Shown one piece after another: positions 1-9,800 of a DNA stretch of 35,268 nt. The stretch lies in IMG/VR virus record IMGVR_UViG_3300042197_001143, positions 1 to 35,268 of that record; one strand, written 5' to 3'. The notes under the pieces are model-generated. The model saw only the letters and a program-made list of their open reading frames with translations. It ran no database searches and was not told where the DNA came from. Source of the DNA: a virus. Position 1 is the stretch's first letter; every line of letters begins with the position of its first letter. The position numbers and the translations under genes were made by a program.

Positions 1-211
1 GACCACGACACGACTTGGTTTCCACTCAAGGTAATACTGCTTGCGTCTGAAGCATCCAACCAAAGAGATGTTGTAATGTCGGCAGGAGTCCATGCTCCGC
101 TAAAGAATCCCAAACCCCGCTCAATGTAGTGCTTCAGAGCAGGAATGGTTCCTGCCTTTGTGCGGCGTTGGTCTGTGTTTCCGCAGTATCCGCTGTTGAG
201 TCTCCATCTTC

Positions 212-215
<4 letters not shown>
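1..215 (-). CDS. Lectin-like (LamG/concanavalin-fold) fibre or adhesin protein, N-terminal part
   Basis: The frame opens with ATG at 215 and runs off the left edge of the window, so only about the first 71 residues are visible. After a basic start there is a WTPADITTSLWLDASDAS-type segment followed by SGNQVVSW. This is the usual lead-in to concanavalin-like/LamG domains of phage and bacterial surface proteins. The start overlaps the stop of the collagen-like gene in an ATGA, so the two are translationally coupled and probably act together as tail fibre or receptor-binding components. The family assignment rests on this short segment only; the domain itself lies outside the window. Confidence 0.6.
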
Positions 216-1762
<1,547 letters not shown>

Positions 1763-1788
1763 CGTAAACCCAAAAGGGGCAGTTTACG
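1763..1788 (-). promoter_or_regulatory. Leader hairpin abutting the start codon of the collagen-like gene
   Basis: CGTAAAC (1763-1769) and GTTTACG (1782-1788) are a perfect 7-base inverted repeat with a 12-base loop that can itself pair CCC with GGG. The structure sits between the late-promoter motif and the ATG at 1762, and no purine-rich ribosome binding site is visible. It may control translation of the fibre gene or end thyX transcripts; there is no T-run, so a classical terminator is less likely. Confidence 0.4.
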
Positions 1789-1791
1789 AGG

Positions 1792-1798
1792 TATTTAG
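1792..1798 (-). promoter_or_regulatory. Late promoter motif CTAAATA upstream of the collagen-like gene
   Basis: TATTTAG on the plus strand reads CTAAATA on the minus strand, the core late-promoter element known from T4-like marine phages. It lies about 30 bases before the ATG at 1762, similar to the other copies in this window that precede virion-type genes. Confidence 0.6.
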
Positions 1799-1805
1799 GG
1801 GTGCC

Positions 1806-2486
1806 TCATTTGGTAGTCAATCCCTTCCACGAAACAGGAAACAAAGGTTCGATAAGAGTGGAAATAGCATCGGCGTATTGCCGAACTTCCCATTGTGCAT
1901 GGGGATCCGAACGCAAGGCATACACACGGGCATACGCAGCGAGACTGCCTGTCCACCACCATTCCGTGTAAGTCCCTTGGGGAAGAATGAACCGTGCTTG
2001 CTCAGGTGCAACTCCCGAACCAATCAGAAAGTTGTAATAGCCATGGGCTTTTGCTATCGATTCTTCATACATCTGCGTCAAGTGTTCCGTCAGCGCATCG
2101 TGGTCGATGAAGTCCTCGCTGCCCTGCTTGGCACTGTTCGTAGGCTTTGATCGCCATTGCGGGATGTAAAACTCAGGCTCGTTCGTCACATAGCGACGAG
2201 ACACTTCGTTCTCCACGAACCCCTGCTTGTGCTTGAAGAGTTGTGTGCGGATGGAGATTGGTGCCTTGATCCGCAAGGTGATTTGCGGATGGGCAAACGG
2301 AGTCCAATGGTTGTGCTTCGCAAGGTAGTTGATAAGTTTTTCGTCGCGATCACCAAACTCTTCGCTCTCCTTGCTGAACGATACGCGAGCAGCATTGACA
2401 ACCGTCAAATCATCGCCCATGTGAGAGACATATTGAACAAATCCCACCCCATCCAAGACGGGGATCGATTCACGAACTGTTTCCAT
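1806..2486 (-). CDS. thyX: Flavin-dependent thymidylate synthase ThyX
   Basis: This 226-residue protein has ThyX features throughout: NAARVSF near residue 31, HWTPFAHPQ (60-68), a signature segment LFKHKQGFVENEVSRRY (83-99), and a C-terminal block with ARFILPQGTYTEWWWTGSL and AQWEVRQYA. ThyX makes dTMP from dUMP using methylene-tetrahydrofolate, NADPH and FAD. The usual RHR of the ThyX signature is KHK here (85-87), while the following Ser, Arg and Tyr (96, 98, 99) are kept. The length is normal for the family. It sits downstream of a small acidic protein and primase, consistent with a role in nucleotide supply for phage replication. Confidence 0.93.
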   Translation of the reverse strand: METVRESIPVLDGVGFVQYVSHMGDDLTVVNAARVSFSKESEEFGDRDEKLINYLAKHNHWTPFAHPQITLRIKAPISIRTQLFKHKQGFVENEVSRRYVTNEPEFYIPQWRSKPTNSAKQGSEDFIDHDALTEHLTQMYEESIAKAHGYYNFLIGSGVAPEQARFILPQGTYTEWWWTGSLAAYARVYALRSDPHAQWEVRQYADAISTLIEPLFPVSWKGLTTK

Positions 2487-2489
2487 AAT

Positions 2490-2732
2490 TTACTCCTGCT
2501 CTTGTGGTTCCTGAGTCATGTTGATGGCACCGAGAATCTCGGGCTTGATTGCATCGATTCGCTCTCCTACCTTTTGGTAGAGGGAAGTATAGATCGCTTT
2601 CTTGGCTTCACTTGCCTTGCCATCCATGACTAGGTCGATAATCGCAGGGGCATCACCAACGACTTCATCGGTTTCCATCCCTACTTCATTAACTTCTGTT
2701 TTCATGATTTCGTTATTCTCTTCTGGGTTCAT
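2490..2732 (-). CDS. Small acidic protein, possibly prohead core/scaffold-like
   Basis: This is an 80-residue, acidic, helix-prone protein. The N-terminal 30 residues are almost all Glu, Asn, Met and Val. The rest reads like an amphipathic segment (IDLVMDGKASEAKKAIY ... LYQKVGERIDAIKPEIL). Short proteins with this D-G-x-x-x-A-K-x-x-(I/F) ... K(V/I) pattern occur in T4-like phages near prohead core genes (gp67-like), but the match is by general look only. It has its own CTAAATA late motif 18-24 bases upstream and a good GAGGA ribosome binding site, which favours a virion or assembly role over a replication role. Confidence 0.55.
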   Translation of the reverse strand: MNPEENNEIMKTEVNEVGMETDEVVGDAPAIIDLVMDGKASEAKKAIYTSLYQKVGERIDAIKPEILGAINMTQEPQEQE

Positions 2733-2748
2733 TTAGAGTCCTCCACGG

Positions 2749-3780
2749 CTATTTAGTCCACCTCTTCAAGGCAATACGCCCCGCAAGCCCTGAAAATGCG
2801 TTCCTTATGATATCATGTTGAATATTTGTTCTGCCATTTCCTGCAAGAACCATGTCATTGATGTCCTTCAAGCCACAGAACCGCTCAGACCAAATGCATA
2901 CCTTATGACCGTTCTCTAAAAGACGCTCCATCGCTTCGACTACTTGCTTGTTGCGAGGTTCGTTGTCCAAGGCATATATTAGGTCGGAATCCTTCAGTTC
3001 ATCGGGGATGTTGGTCGCATCTGAAAGACCGATCATGGCTACACAGTTGTCTAAGAATAGGCTATCTAATGGGCCTTCAACTACAATGACTTGCTTCTTG
3101 GGATCGCATCTATCCAAACCATACCATGTCTTCCGTGCGTCCTTGTCTGCCTTGACAGTAAGATATCGAATGGTATTTCGATCAGGCTTGCTGTTGCCGA
3201 TGATCCGACCCTGCGCCCCGACAACCTTTCCATCTATGTCTAAGATGGGAATCACGATTCGCTCGTCATTTCCTGCGCGTACATCGGGGTCGATGTTCTT
3301 TGCCCACTCTCCATAGTCCTCTGAGTAGTAGAGCCGACTGAGGCTGTCCTTGAGTAAGCGTCTCTTGTGTGCCCATATGACGGCGGGGTGATCGTCAGGA
3401 AGGGAGTCCAATCGCGGCAACAGCGATAGAATCTTATCCTCCCTACGCACGGGCGCGTGGGTGGGCGCGTCCGCGTGTGTGCGCGTGTGTCCATATGAGA
3501 CTCCTGTTTCCTTAAGGACTTCGAATGTGTATTGCTTATAGAGGTTGGGATCAAGCATCTTCAACAGCCAACTAAGAGTTGCACTGTAATCACAGTTGTG
3601 GCACTTGCAAGAGAAGGCTCCCTTCTTCTCATACAGATAGAACCGAGCCTTACTTTTACTCTTCTGACTATCACCACACATAGGGCAGCGACACACGGCA
3701 AGACTCTGCTTCTTCCATTGAAAGCGATCTAAGCGCGGGGACAGCAAGTTGATGTACTTGGTGTCGATGTGAATCGGCAT
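2749..3780 (-). CDS. 61: DNA primase (T4 gp61-like)
   Basis: This protein synthesises RNA primers for lagging-strand replication together with the gp41-type helicase. From the ATG at 3780 it has 343 residues, close to T4 gp61 (342). A longer frame to a TTG at 3819 exists but adds nothing family-like. There is an N-terminal zinc ribbon (C32-x2-C35 and C60-x2-C63), then a TOPRIM core with VIVVEGPLDSL (Glu about 235, Asp about 239) and a second acidic motif, ALDNEPRN (Asp about 272). Residues 98-114 are a His/Thr/Arg/Ala-rich disordered stretch encoded by a GC-rich repetitive tract absent from the general fold. A 169-base AT-rich gap precedes the gene. Confidence 0.9.
   Translation of the reverse strand: MPIHIDTKYINLLSPRLDRFQWKKQSLAVCRCPMCGDSQKSKSKARFYLYEKKGAFSCKCHNCDYSATLSWLLKMLDPNLYKQYTFEVLKETGVSYGHTRTHADAPTHAPVRREDKILSLLPRLDSLPDDHPAVIWAHKRRLLKDSLSRLYYSEDYGEWAKNIDPDVRAGNDERIVIPILDIDGKVVGAQGRIIGNSKPDRNTIRYLTVKADKDARKTWYGLDRCDPKKQVIVVEGPLDSLFLDNCVAMIGLSDATNIPDELKDSDLIYALDNEPRNKQVVEAMERLLENGHKVCIWSERFCGLKDINDMVLAGNGRTNIQHDIIRNAFSGLAGRIALKRWTK
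2750..2756 (-). promoter_or_regulatory. Late promoter motif CTAAATA inside the 3' end of the primase gene
   Basis: The motif overlaps the primase stop codon and precedes the ATG at 2732 by about 18 bases. It would switch the small acidic gene (and thyX behind it) on late, independently of primase. Confidence 0.55.
3445..3492. repeat. GC-rich alternating tract inside the primase gene
   Basis: A run of GCGCGTG/GTGTGCG-type sequence in an otherwise mid-GC gene encodes the linker HTRTHADAPTHAPVRRE. It shares the exact 11-mer GCGCGTCCGCG (3465-3475) with a similar tract in the deacetylase gene (28939-28949). Similar GC-rich stretches occur in the helicase and DNA methyltransferase genes. Confidence 0.6.
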
Positions 3781-3949
3781 GATTTGAGATACTATACCCC
3801 ACGAAATATGGGGAGTCAAGGCAATTATCTTAAGATGAACAAAGTTATAAGATATTATTAGATGTTTGTTTTGGAAATCGACTAATACAGAATCTTATTA
3901 TTTTGTTTAAAACTCAGCAGATTCTTATCGACAGACTTATAGATAGTTG
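3781..3949 (-). promoter_or_regulatory. AT-rich intergenic region upstream of primase, candidate early promoter
   Basis: This is the longest gap without an RNA gene in the window (169 bases), markedly AT-rich. On the minus strand a TTGACA (3953-3948) is followed after 18 bases by GATAAG (3929-3924), a possible sigma70-type early promoter. No late motif and no credible small gene is visible. The assignment is weak because AT-rich DNA gives such matches by chance. Confidence 0.3.
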
Positions 3950-4555
3950 TCAAAGTTTACGCTTCAACTTTTTGTTCAGGTCTTTCGTTTTCTTCAAGTT
4001 ACGGGCAAAATACATGCCACGCTTGCCTGGCGGTTCCTGTCCTGGCGATACTCCTGCGATGTTGCCACCGCCGACATTGTTGACAGGGGCATCTTCTCGC
4101 TGAACCGATTCAATAGTGAAGATCTTTTCTTTGTGCTTGTAGATAGGATGCCCCAAGAACTCATCTGAAGGAAGAAGTTCTTCCTCTAGCACTATTGGAG
4201 TTATGAATCCACCATACAGACGGATCGTTCCTGGGGCGATTGCAACCGCCTCAACATTCTCTATGACTGTGCGATGAACCAACCCTCGTTTGTTTAGTTC
4301 TTCGATTATCAAATCTTCAATTGCACCATCAGGCATTTCATCTGCACAATACTCGCGGATTCTATATCCATACTCTGCTATCGTGTGAGGAGTATATGGC
4401 AACCCTGAATAAAAAGTAAATGGATTGCCCGCTTCTATAGCATGCCGCAGTTTGTTAATGTATAATTCAAACCTGTTCTTGCGCTCGGGGAAGTCTCGCC
4501 AAGGGCAATTCATGAGATGCTTGAAACGCTCTGTGATCAGGTGTTGAATGTTCAT
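3950..4555 (-). CDS. Conserved-type hypothetical phage protein, 201 residues
   Basis: The family is not recognised. The N-terminal half is helical and charged (MNIQHLITERFKHLMNCPW ...). The middle has a beta-rich stretch around VEAVAIAPGTIRLYGGFITPIV. The C-terminal part carries VNNVGGGNIAG, a glycine-rich phrase I know from virion-associated proteins of marine T4-like phages, then a Lys-rich tail ending KKLKRKL. The start overlaps the stop of the upstream 130-residue gene by ATGA, so the two are expressed together. A structural or assembly role is a guess from the glycine-rich motif and neighbours. Confidence 0.6.
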   Translation of the reverse strand: MNIQHLITERFKHLMNCPWRDFPERKNRFELYINKLRHAIEAGNPFTFYSGLPYTPHTIAEYGYRIREYCADEMPDGAIEDLIIEELNKRGLVHRTVIENVEAVAIAPGTIRLYGGFITPIVLEEELLPSDEFLGHPIYKHKEKIFTIESVQREDAPVNNVGGGNIAGVSPGQEPPGKRGMYFARNLKKTKDLNKKLKRKL

Positions 4556-4947
4556 CAGATGCTCCGCAGTTTCTTTATGATGTCCTTGTCCATTGGAATT
4601 TTGACAAGATCAATGTTTAGGTAAAATCTAGTCGGCTGATTGTCGGGCAAGTATTCTAAGAAGACCAAGAATGTCTTCAGTATGTAGTGTAAATCCTCGT
4701 CTATCTTGAAGAACAGGAGTTGTGTCCCTGCCTCCACGCCGAAGACATTACAGAATGTGATTATGTGGTTAAGAATCAGACGATCACGGAGGATGCCCGA
4801 TTTCTTATAGCGTCGAAAGAGACGCTTTATGTAGACGATGCGAGCAAGATCCTCTTCAAACTCCTTAACCCCCGTGCATTGGGGATTGTCGTAGTTTTTC
4901 ATCGCGTACCGAATATAATTCTCATCTGTCAGGCTGTCGCCTTTCAT
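4555..4947 (-). CDS. Conserved T4-like phage protein (DUF7207-type), 130 residues
   Basis: The sequence follows a pattern I recognise from many T4-like phages: TDENYIRYAMKNYDNPQC near the start, FEEDLARIVYIKRLFRRY, LRDRLILNHIITFCNVFG, and a hydrophobic end (ILKTFLVFLEYLP). No enzymatic motif is visible and the function is unknown. It is predicted to be mostly helical, cytoplasmic or virion-associated. It precedes the 201-residue gene with a four-base overlap and follows the 164-residue gene after 18 bases. The DUF number is from memory and should be treated as tentative. Confidence 0.65.
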   Translation of the reverse strand: MKGDSLTDENYIRYAMKNYDNPQCTGVKEFEEDLARIVYIKRLFRRYKKSGILRDRLILNHIITFCNVFGVEAGTQLLFFKIDEDLHYILKTFLVFLEYLPDNQPTRFYLNIDLVKIPMDKDIIKKLRSI

Positions 4948-4965
4948 TACAAAAAGCCATGGCTA

Positions 4966-5460
4966 TTAGCCGTTGGGCACGATCATCGCATGGACTTGAG
5001 TAAGCCCGTTTGGCAACTTGTTGGTCTCCACGCGGAGTGCGAGACCATGACCGAGCATTGGGGTGATTCCATCATCGTGATTTGTTCCGTAGGTCGTGCC
5101 GTCAGAACCAAACACGCCACCGAAACGAACAAGAGGAAGAAGTTCCTCTGTCTGTGTGGAGAGACGCATGGCACAATCACGATCCATGTGGAAGTCTAGA
5201 CCGACCATCTGAAGCCGACCCTGTGCCTGTTTTAGGGCAGACACTGGGTCGATGTACGGTTTTGCAGATAGCGCACCAAGATAGGTGTTGATACGAGCAA
5301 TCGCTGCATTAGAAAGAGAAGACAGATTAATGTCGGTGCCATCAAGAGCGTTGTCTCCGTCTAGAGGGCCAACACGGGTGCTGGTGCCCATCATTTCGAA
5401 TGGCGCAACATAGGCTACAGATTCTCTGATTGTCTTTCTCAGTTCCTTGAACGATCTCAT
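4966..5460 (-). CDS. Late phage protein with capsid-targeting-like N-terminus, 164 residues
   Basis: The family is not recognised. The protein starts MRSFKELRKTIRE followed by Ser14, which resembles T4 capsid-targeting peptides (basic/aromatic start, then (L/I)-x-E as a prohead protease site). The remainder has an Asn/Asp/Gly-rich middle and an alternating hydrophobic end (GLALRVETNKLPNGLTQVHAMIVP). The ATG is preceded by a clear AGGAG. It follows the 262-residue structural gene by 11 bases and is probably on the same late transcript. I infer an internal or head-associated virion protein. Confidence 0.65.
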   Translation of the reverse strand: MRSFKELRKTIRESVAYVAPFEMMGTSTRVGPLDGDNALDGTDINLSSLSNAAIARINTYLGALSAKPYIDPVSALKQAQGRLQMVGLDFHMDRDCAMRLSTQTEELLPLVRFGGVFGSDGTTYGTNHDDGITPMLGHGLALRVETNKLPNGLTQVHAMIVPNG

Positions 5461-5471
5461 ATTAACTCCTA

Positions 5472-6260
5472 TCAGGTTGCAGTTGCACCGAAGAACACAT
5501 AGAATGTGGTATCAGCAGTTGCGCTTGCAGAATCGGTTACGCGAAGAGTCACAGCATATGGGCCGCTGTTAGCAGTAGCACCTTGTTTGTTAATCTTGAA
5601 GACGGCAATATTGTTATTGATGTCTGATGTTGCACCGAAGAAGGTCTCATACACAGTCACAGGAACTGATGTTGGTGTCAGAAGGCCTGATCCTGTAATC
5701 AAATTACCACGGGCACCAAAAGCATCAGAAACTTCGCTGAAAGTGAGGTTTTGTGTAAAGTTGCTGTCATTAGCAACAACTTTGATATAGGCAGTTTGAC
5801 TACCCAAGAAGTTCAAGGTCGAAACGCCGTAGCCGTTGACTGCATAACTTCCATACCCTGCACCTGTTCCTGTTACAGAGTTATCAAAAGATAGTCCCTG
5901 ACCATCGTGCCCACCCGCAGTCGCACTATCACCGTCGAACGGACAGGAGAAGTAAGGAAGATAATTTGGAACATCGCCCGAAGAATCCGTGCCGCCAGTT
6001 GCTGAAATGCGATTCGCATAAAGAGAACTCGTAACTCCTGTCGTGGATGGATCAAGGGGCAAGGCAACGAGAAGTTCCATGAATGGAGTATTTCCAGTCA
6101 AAGAAGTTAGTCCTGCTGCTCCTGCTAATTGTCCGCCGAGAGATGTTCCATCAAGCGGAAGTTCCCAACCCGAAACGGTACGAATGCAGCGAACTTTTTG
6201 TGCAGCGTTCAGCCATGTGGGCTTAGATTCTTCTCTGTCTGTGTTGTTCCAAAGTGCCAT
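5472..6260 (-). CDS. Virion structural protein with Ig-like C-terminus, 262 residues
   Basis: It begins MALWNNTDREESKPTWLNAAQKVRCIRTVSGWELP. This opening (MALW-x-N-x-D ... SKP ... GWEL) is typical of an abundant group of structural proteins in marine T4-like phages. The body is rich in Gly, Ser, Thr and Asn, and the last 80 residues are beta-strand-like with PYAVTLRVTDSASATADTTFYVFF, resembling an Ig or cadherin-type domain. Two late-promoter-like motifs and a GAGGAGA ribosome binding site precede the ATG. The exact position in the particle is unknown. Confidence 0.75.
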   Translation of the reverse strand: MALWNNTDREESKPTWLNAAQKVRCIRTVSGWELPLDGTSLGGQLAGAAGLTSLTGNTPFMELLVALPLDPSTTGVTSSLYANRISATGGTDSSGDVPNYLPYFSCPFDGDSATAGGHDGQGLSFDNSVTGTGAGYGSYAVNGYGVSTLNFLGSQTAYIKVVANDSNFTQNLTFSEVSDAFGARGNLITGSGLLTPTSVPVTVYETFFGATSDINNNIAVFKINKQGATANSGPYAVTLRVTDSASATADTTFYVFFGATAT

Positions 6261-6284
6261 TGTTGTGGTTCTCCTCTGTGCTTT

Positions 6285-6293
6285 CTATTTATT
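6285..6293 (-). promoter_or_regulatory. Late promoter motif AATAAATAG upstream of the 262-residue structural gene
   Basis: On the minus strand the sequence reads AATAAATAG, a match to the NATAAATA late element, 25-33 bases before the ATG at 6260. Confidence 0.55.
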
Positions 6294-6302
6294 TCGTCTT
6301 GA

Positions 6303-6599
6303 TTATTTATCGCTTTTCGCCTTGGTCGGGCCTTTGCCATCAAGGTGAAGTTGAATTGCCTTAGAAAATTCATTTGCTTCTTTTGTGGTACCGTGACAAC
6401 CACATTCCCTGACAGCCTCGTTGAAGAGAGCAACGAGAGTGTTATGACGATCCTCAAGAACGATCTTTTCTGCAACAATATTGGCGGCTTCAGCGGCTTT
6501 TTGGCCCAAGCATGGGAGGATGTCTACTTCGTTACTGCGTTCGTTTAGGAACTTGGTGATGTCAGCAACAATCTTAGAATTAAATGGATTGTGGAACAT
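6303..6599 (-). CDS. Small hypothetical late protein, 98 residues
   Basis: The family is not recognised. The protein is largely helical (AEAANIVAEKIVLEDRHNTLVALFNEAV), with three cysteines, two of them close together (C67 and C69 region, RECGCHG), and a Lys-rich end. It has a perfect T4-type late promoter, TATAAATA, 23-30 bases upstream and a strong AGGAGA ribosome binding site, so it is expressed late and probably strongly. A virion or assembly role is inferred from this context only. Confidence 0.6.
   Translation of the reverse strand: MFHNPFNSKIVADITKFLNERSNEVDILPCLGQKAAEAANIVAEKIVLEDRHNTLVALFNEAVRECGCHGTTKEANEFSKAIQLHLDGKGPTKAKSDK
6304..6311 (-). promoter_or_regulatory. Second late-like motif GATAAATA in the end of the upstream gene
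   Basis: GATAAATA on the minus strand overlaps the last codons of the 98-residue gene and lies 44-51 bases before the ATG at 6260. It may be a tandem late promoter or a chance match next to the better-placed copy. Confidence 0.35.
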
Positions 6600-6621
6600 G
6601 GTGTCTCCTGTTGATACTTGT

Positions 6622-6629
6622 TATTTATA
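6622..6629 (-). promoter_or_regulatory. Late promoter motif TATAAATA (perfect T4 consensus)
   Basis: This is an exact TATAAATA on the minus strand, in the 38-base gap between the DUF5824-like gene and the 98-residue gene, about 23 bases before the ATG at 6599. It is the best late promoter in the window. Confidence 0.7.
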
Positions 6630-6637
6630 GATGCGCG

Positions 6638-6898
6638 TTATCTGCCTTTTGCTTTCTTCCAAAGATCGGCATCAGCAGTCTTTCGAGTCTTACCACCGAC
6701 AATGAAAGAGTTCACACGGGCGAATGCCCATTGGTGGCTTGTAGCACCAGGGCGATGCCCACCCTTCCATGCTGCCATACCTCTGTCGTATACCTTCTTG
6801 AGAATGCCATATGAAATGCCGCTAGCCTTTGCTTTCTTTTCCAAAGCGGCGATCCGAGCCTCTGTGATGTCTTTTTTTAGAGATTTGTAATTTTTCAT
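6638..6898 (-). CDS. DUF5824-like small protein with capsid-targeting-like start
   Basis: The 86-residue protein contains SGISYGILKKVYDRGMAAWKGGHRPGATSHQWAFARVNSFI, read here as consecutive motifs SGISYG, KKVYDRGMAAW, GHRPG and QWAFARVNSF. These are characteristic of a small domain (DUF5824-type) widespread in phage proteins and polyproteins. Function is unknown; the positive charge would suit nucleic-acid or head association. The start MKNYKSLKKDITE followed by Ala14 resembles a T4 capsid-targeting peptide with the (L/I)xE-Ala cleavage site. The gene begins inside the stop of the 1201-residue gene (ATGA), so it shares its late transcript. Confidence 0.75.
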   Translation of the reverse strand: MKNYKSLKKDITEARIAALEKKAKASGISYGILKKVYDRGMAAWKGGHRPGATSHQWAFARVNSFIVGGKTRKTADADLWKKAKGR

Positions 6899-9800
6899 GA
6901 CTTCTTTTCTGGGTTATAGCCCCATACTTTAAGTGCGAGCAACTTGCGAGTTGGGCGACCCTTCTCGTCTCGCATGCCGCCCTTGGCACCCTTCATGCGG
7001 TTGATGAAGTTCACTTGCTTACCCGCCCATTTCCAATCGTTTGGTGTCCACTTTTCCTTGGGGGTATCAAGCATGCGAATGATGGCACGGGCAGAGTCAC
7101 GACCGCTTGTGATCTTCTTACCACCCGCCCCTGCCTTTCCTGCCTCCTTGCGAGACAGACCCGCCTCCTTGCCTTCATCCGAGTCAAGGAACGATTGAAT
7201 TTCCTTGCCCGACATGTTTACGAGTTTCTGCCACTCCTTGTAAAGAGCAGACTTTTCTTCCTCAGACTTCTCTTCGCCAAGACGCTCACGCTCACCTGGT
7301 GTGTCCTTTTTATATGTCTTGACGATCTTGTCACTGCCAATCGGCAGAGGCCCTCTCTTACCCAAGGCAGTCCATTGCATGACGGCATTGATCTTTTTCG
7401 ATTCTTTCAACCAATACTCTATTGTGTTGATTTGCTCGCCATGCATCTTCCATGCGGTTGCATAGAACACTTCCTTCCATCGATTGCCATACCGCTTTTG
7501 GAACTCCTTCTTGATCTTATCTTTCTTGGAGAAGCGACGAGCGGGGCCGCTAGGAGGGCTGACCTCAACCAAGAGATAGTCAAAGTCTTCGTTGATGTCG
7601 GTCTTGGGCAAGTCGCTACCCATCTCGTTGTCGCGGATTTCCTTCAGCAAGTCAATGTATGAACGAGTCAATTGAGAGGCCTCCTGCATATTACGAGTTA
7701 AACACCGCTCCTCATAGGCAATTGCCATGCGGAGTTTTACTGCATTTCTTTCATCAGATTCATCGATCTTGGACAGACGCTCCATAGCATCGTCGTGTTC
7801 ATAGCCATTCTTAAGAGCCTTCAACTTGCCCTTCTTGGCGAGTTTCTTGTACAAGGTGCTGTACTTCGATGGCTTGGTCTTGATGTCCTTCTCATCAGGA
7901 TTGACGAACTCCCATGTCTGTGGATCGTCATCCGACATAGTTTTACGCTTCTCAAGACGCTTCTTGCGAAGTTCTGCTTCCTTCTTACTCAATCCCGCGA
8001 CATACTTCTTGGGCAGACCCGACCCTTTGTCTTTTGGACTTTCCTTCGTTTTGCCCGTCTTGGTCTTGAATTCTTTGCCTTTTGTGACATCGGCTTCAAT
8101 AAGGGAATTGACTTCCGCATCGTCGCCCATGCTAAGTATTCTGCTAAGACTTATTGCGCCCGATGCCAATTTGTTTATGTAGAAATTAATATCAAAACCA
8201 CCCGATTCTATTAACTTGTCGAATAGTTTGGCAATAAACTTAGCAACCTTATTGTTTTCGATGAACTTTACCAAAGTCACGCCTGCGGCCGAACTATTAT
8301 ATGCCTGAAACATGATTTCATTGCGGACGCGCATGACTTCTCTCTTGAAGTCTTCGGGTGAAATCTTGCCCTTCTTGTTGATCAAAGAGAAGACCTTTGC
8401 GCTGACTGTGGGAGTCTTCATGATCTCCACAACAGCCTTCTTAACAGCATTGACTTCGGTATCTTCAACAAGTTCTTCCTCTTCTTCCTCGTCGCCCTTT
8501 CGCTTGGAATTAACATCAGGTTGTGGGTAGATCGCCTCTGCGGGATCAACCACCATGCCCGTTTTGCTGAGAAACTGCAATCCAATCAGCACCTTAGTGG
8601 ACATGTGGCTGCGGTCACCAAGACTGAACTTGATTTTAGGGTACTTCTTGCCGTGGAACTCAATGTCCATCAGCACGACGAATCGCTTCTTCTCTCCGAT
8701 ACCACTCTTGACTGTGATGCGACTGACGATCTTCTTGGTGACCTTTTTGCCGTTGGGCAACTTGAAGGTGACTGTGTGATCGCCGTTGTCCTTGATGTCC
8801 TCGGCATGGATCATGTTGTAGCCGCTGTTGCCTGTGTCGATCTTGGCGGTGTACTCCGCACCATCGATCTTCACTTCTTCACGCACGGCTAGGTTGGAGA
8901 ACAACTTCCAATGTGCCTTGTTGAGGATGTAATCGACCAAGTCCTCTACAAGTTCCTCTCCCTTGACATTGTTCTTGCCCTTGCCATCCTCGTAGTAGCG
9001 GTAGTAGATGTTGCCGCTGCCTGGGCTTGCATTCATCTCAATGATGTATGGCTTGCCCTGATTGATGACATGGTCGATTCCAACATAGTAGCACTTGCTT
9101 ACCCTTGCAGCCCGCTCCACCAACTTTATTTCCTCGTCAGAAAGTTGCAAAGCCCCGCCCTTTGAACCAAGGGCGATGTTCGTGCGAAAATCTTTGGGTG
9201 CTTTGTCTCTCTTGGCACACGCAAAGATCTTTCCGTTCAGCACGATGCTGCGGACATCATTCTTGAAGTCAGGTAGGAACTCCTGAATGATGACTTCTGC
9301 CTTGTACTTCCATAGCGTCTGAAGCACCGACTTCAGGCTCTCCATGCTTTCGATCTTGGAGACACCGATACCTTCCGCGCCCGTGAGAGTCTTCACGATG
9401 ATCGGGAACTTGCCACCGACTTCCTTGACAGCAGTTTCGATGTTCTCTTCGTTGGCGACGAATGCGGTGCGGGGGTGGGGCAACTCATGCTTCTTGAGTG
9501 CGATTGCCGTCTCCAACTTGTTCGCGCACAGTTCCATGCCACCGCGCTCGTTGACCATGAACACGCCGTTGTTCTGTAGGATGGTCATGATGGCGACACC
9601 GATGTCGCTGTTCATCACGCCACCGCGAACAATAGCAACCGTGTCGCTTGGATTGATGGTGCAGTCCTTGCCTTCGCCGTCATAGTTCTTGATGACTATC
9701 TTCTTCGATGCAACGCTAGAGATGTCAATCTGCGCCTTGCTTGTCTTCACGGCATAGAACTCAATCTTTCGTCGCTTGCAAATCGCCTCCATCTTCTCAA

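Noticed and set aside
3781-3949. A factor-independent terminator in the AT-rich gap
   Set aside because: No stable GC-containing stem followed by a T-run could be found on the minus strand; the region is simply AT-rich.
3903-4168. Two overlapping plus-strand frames near the AT-rich gap
   Set aside because: They lie mostly opposite the 201-residue gene, have no family resemblance, and would be the only plus-strand genes in the window.
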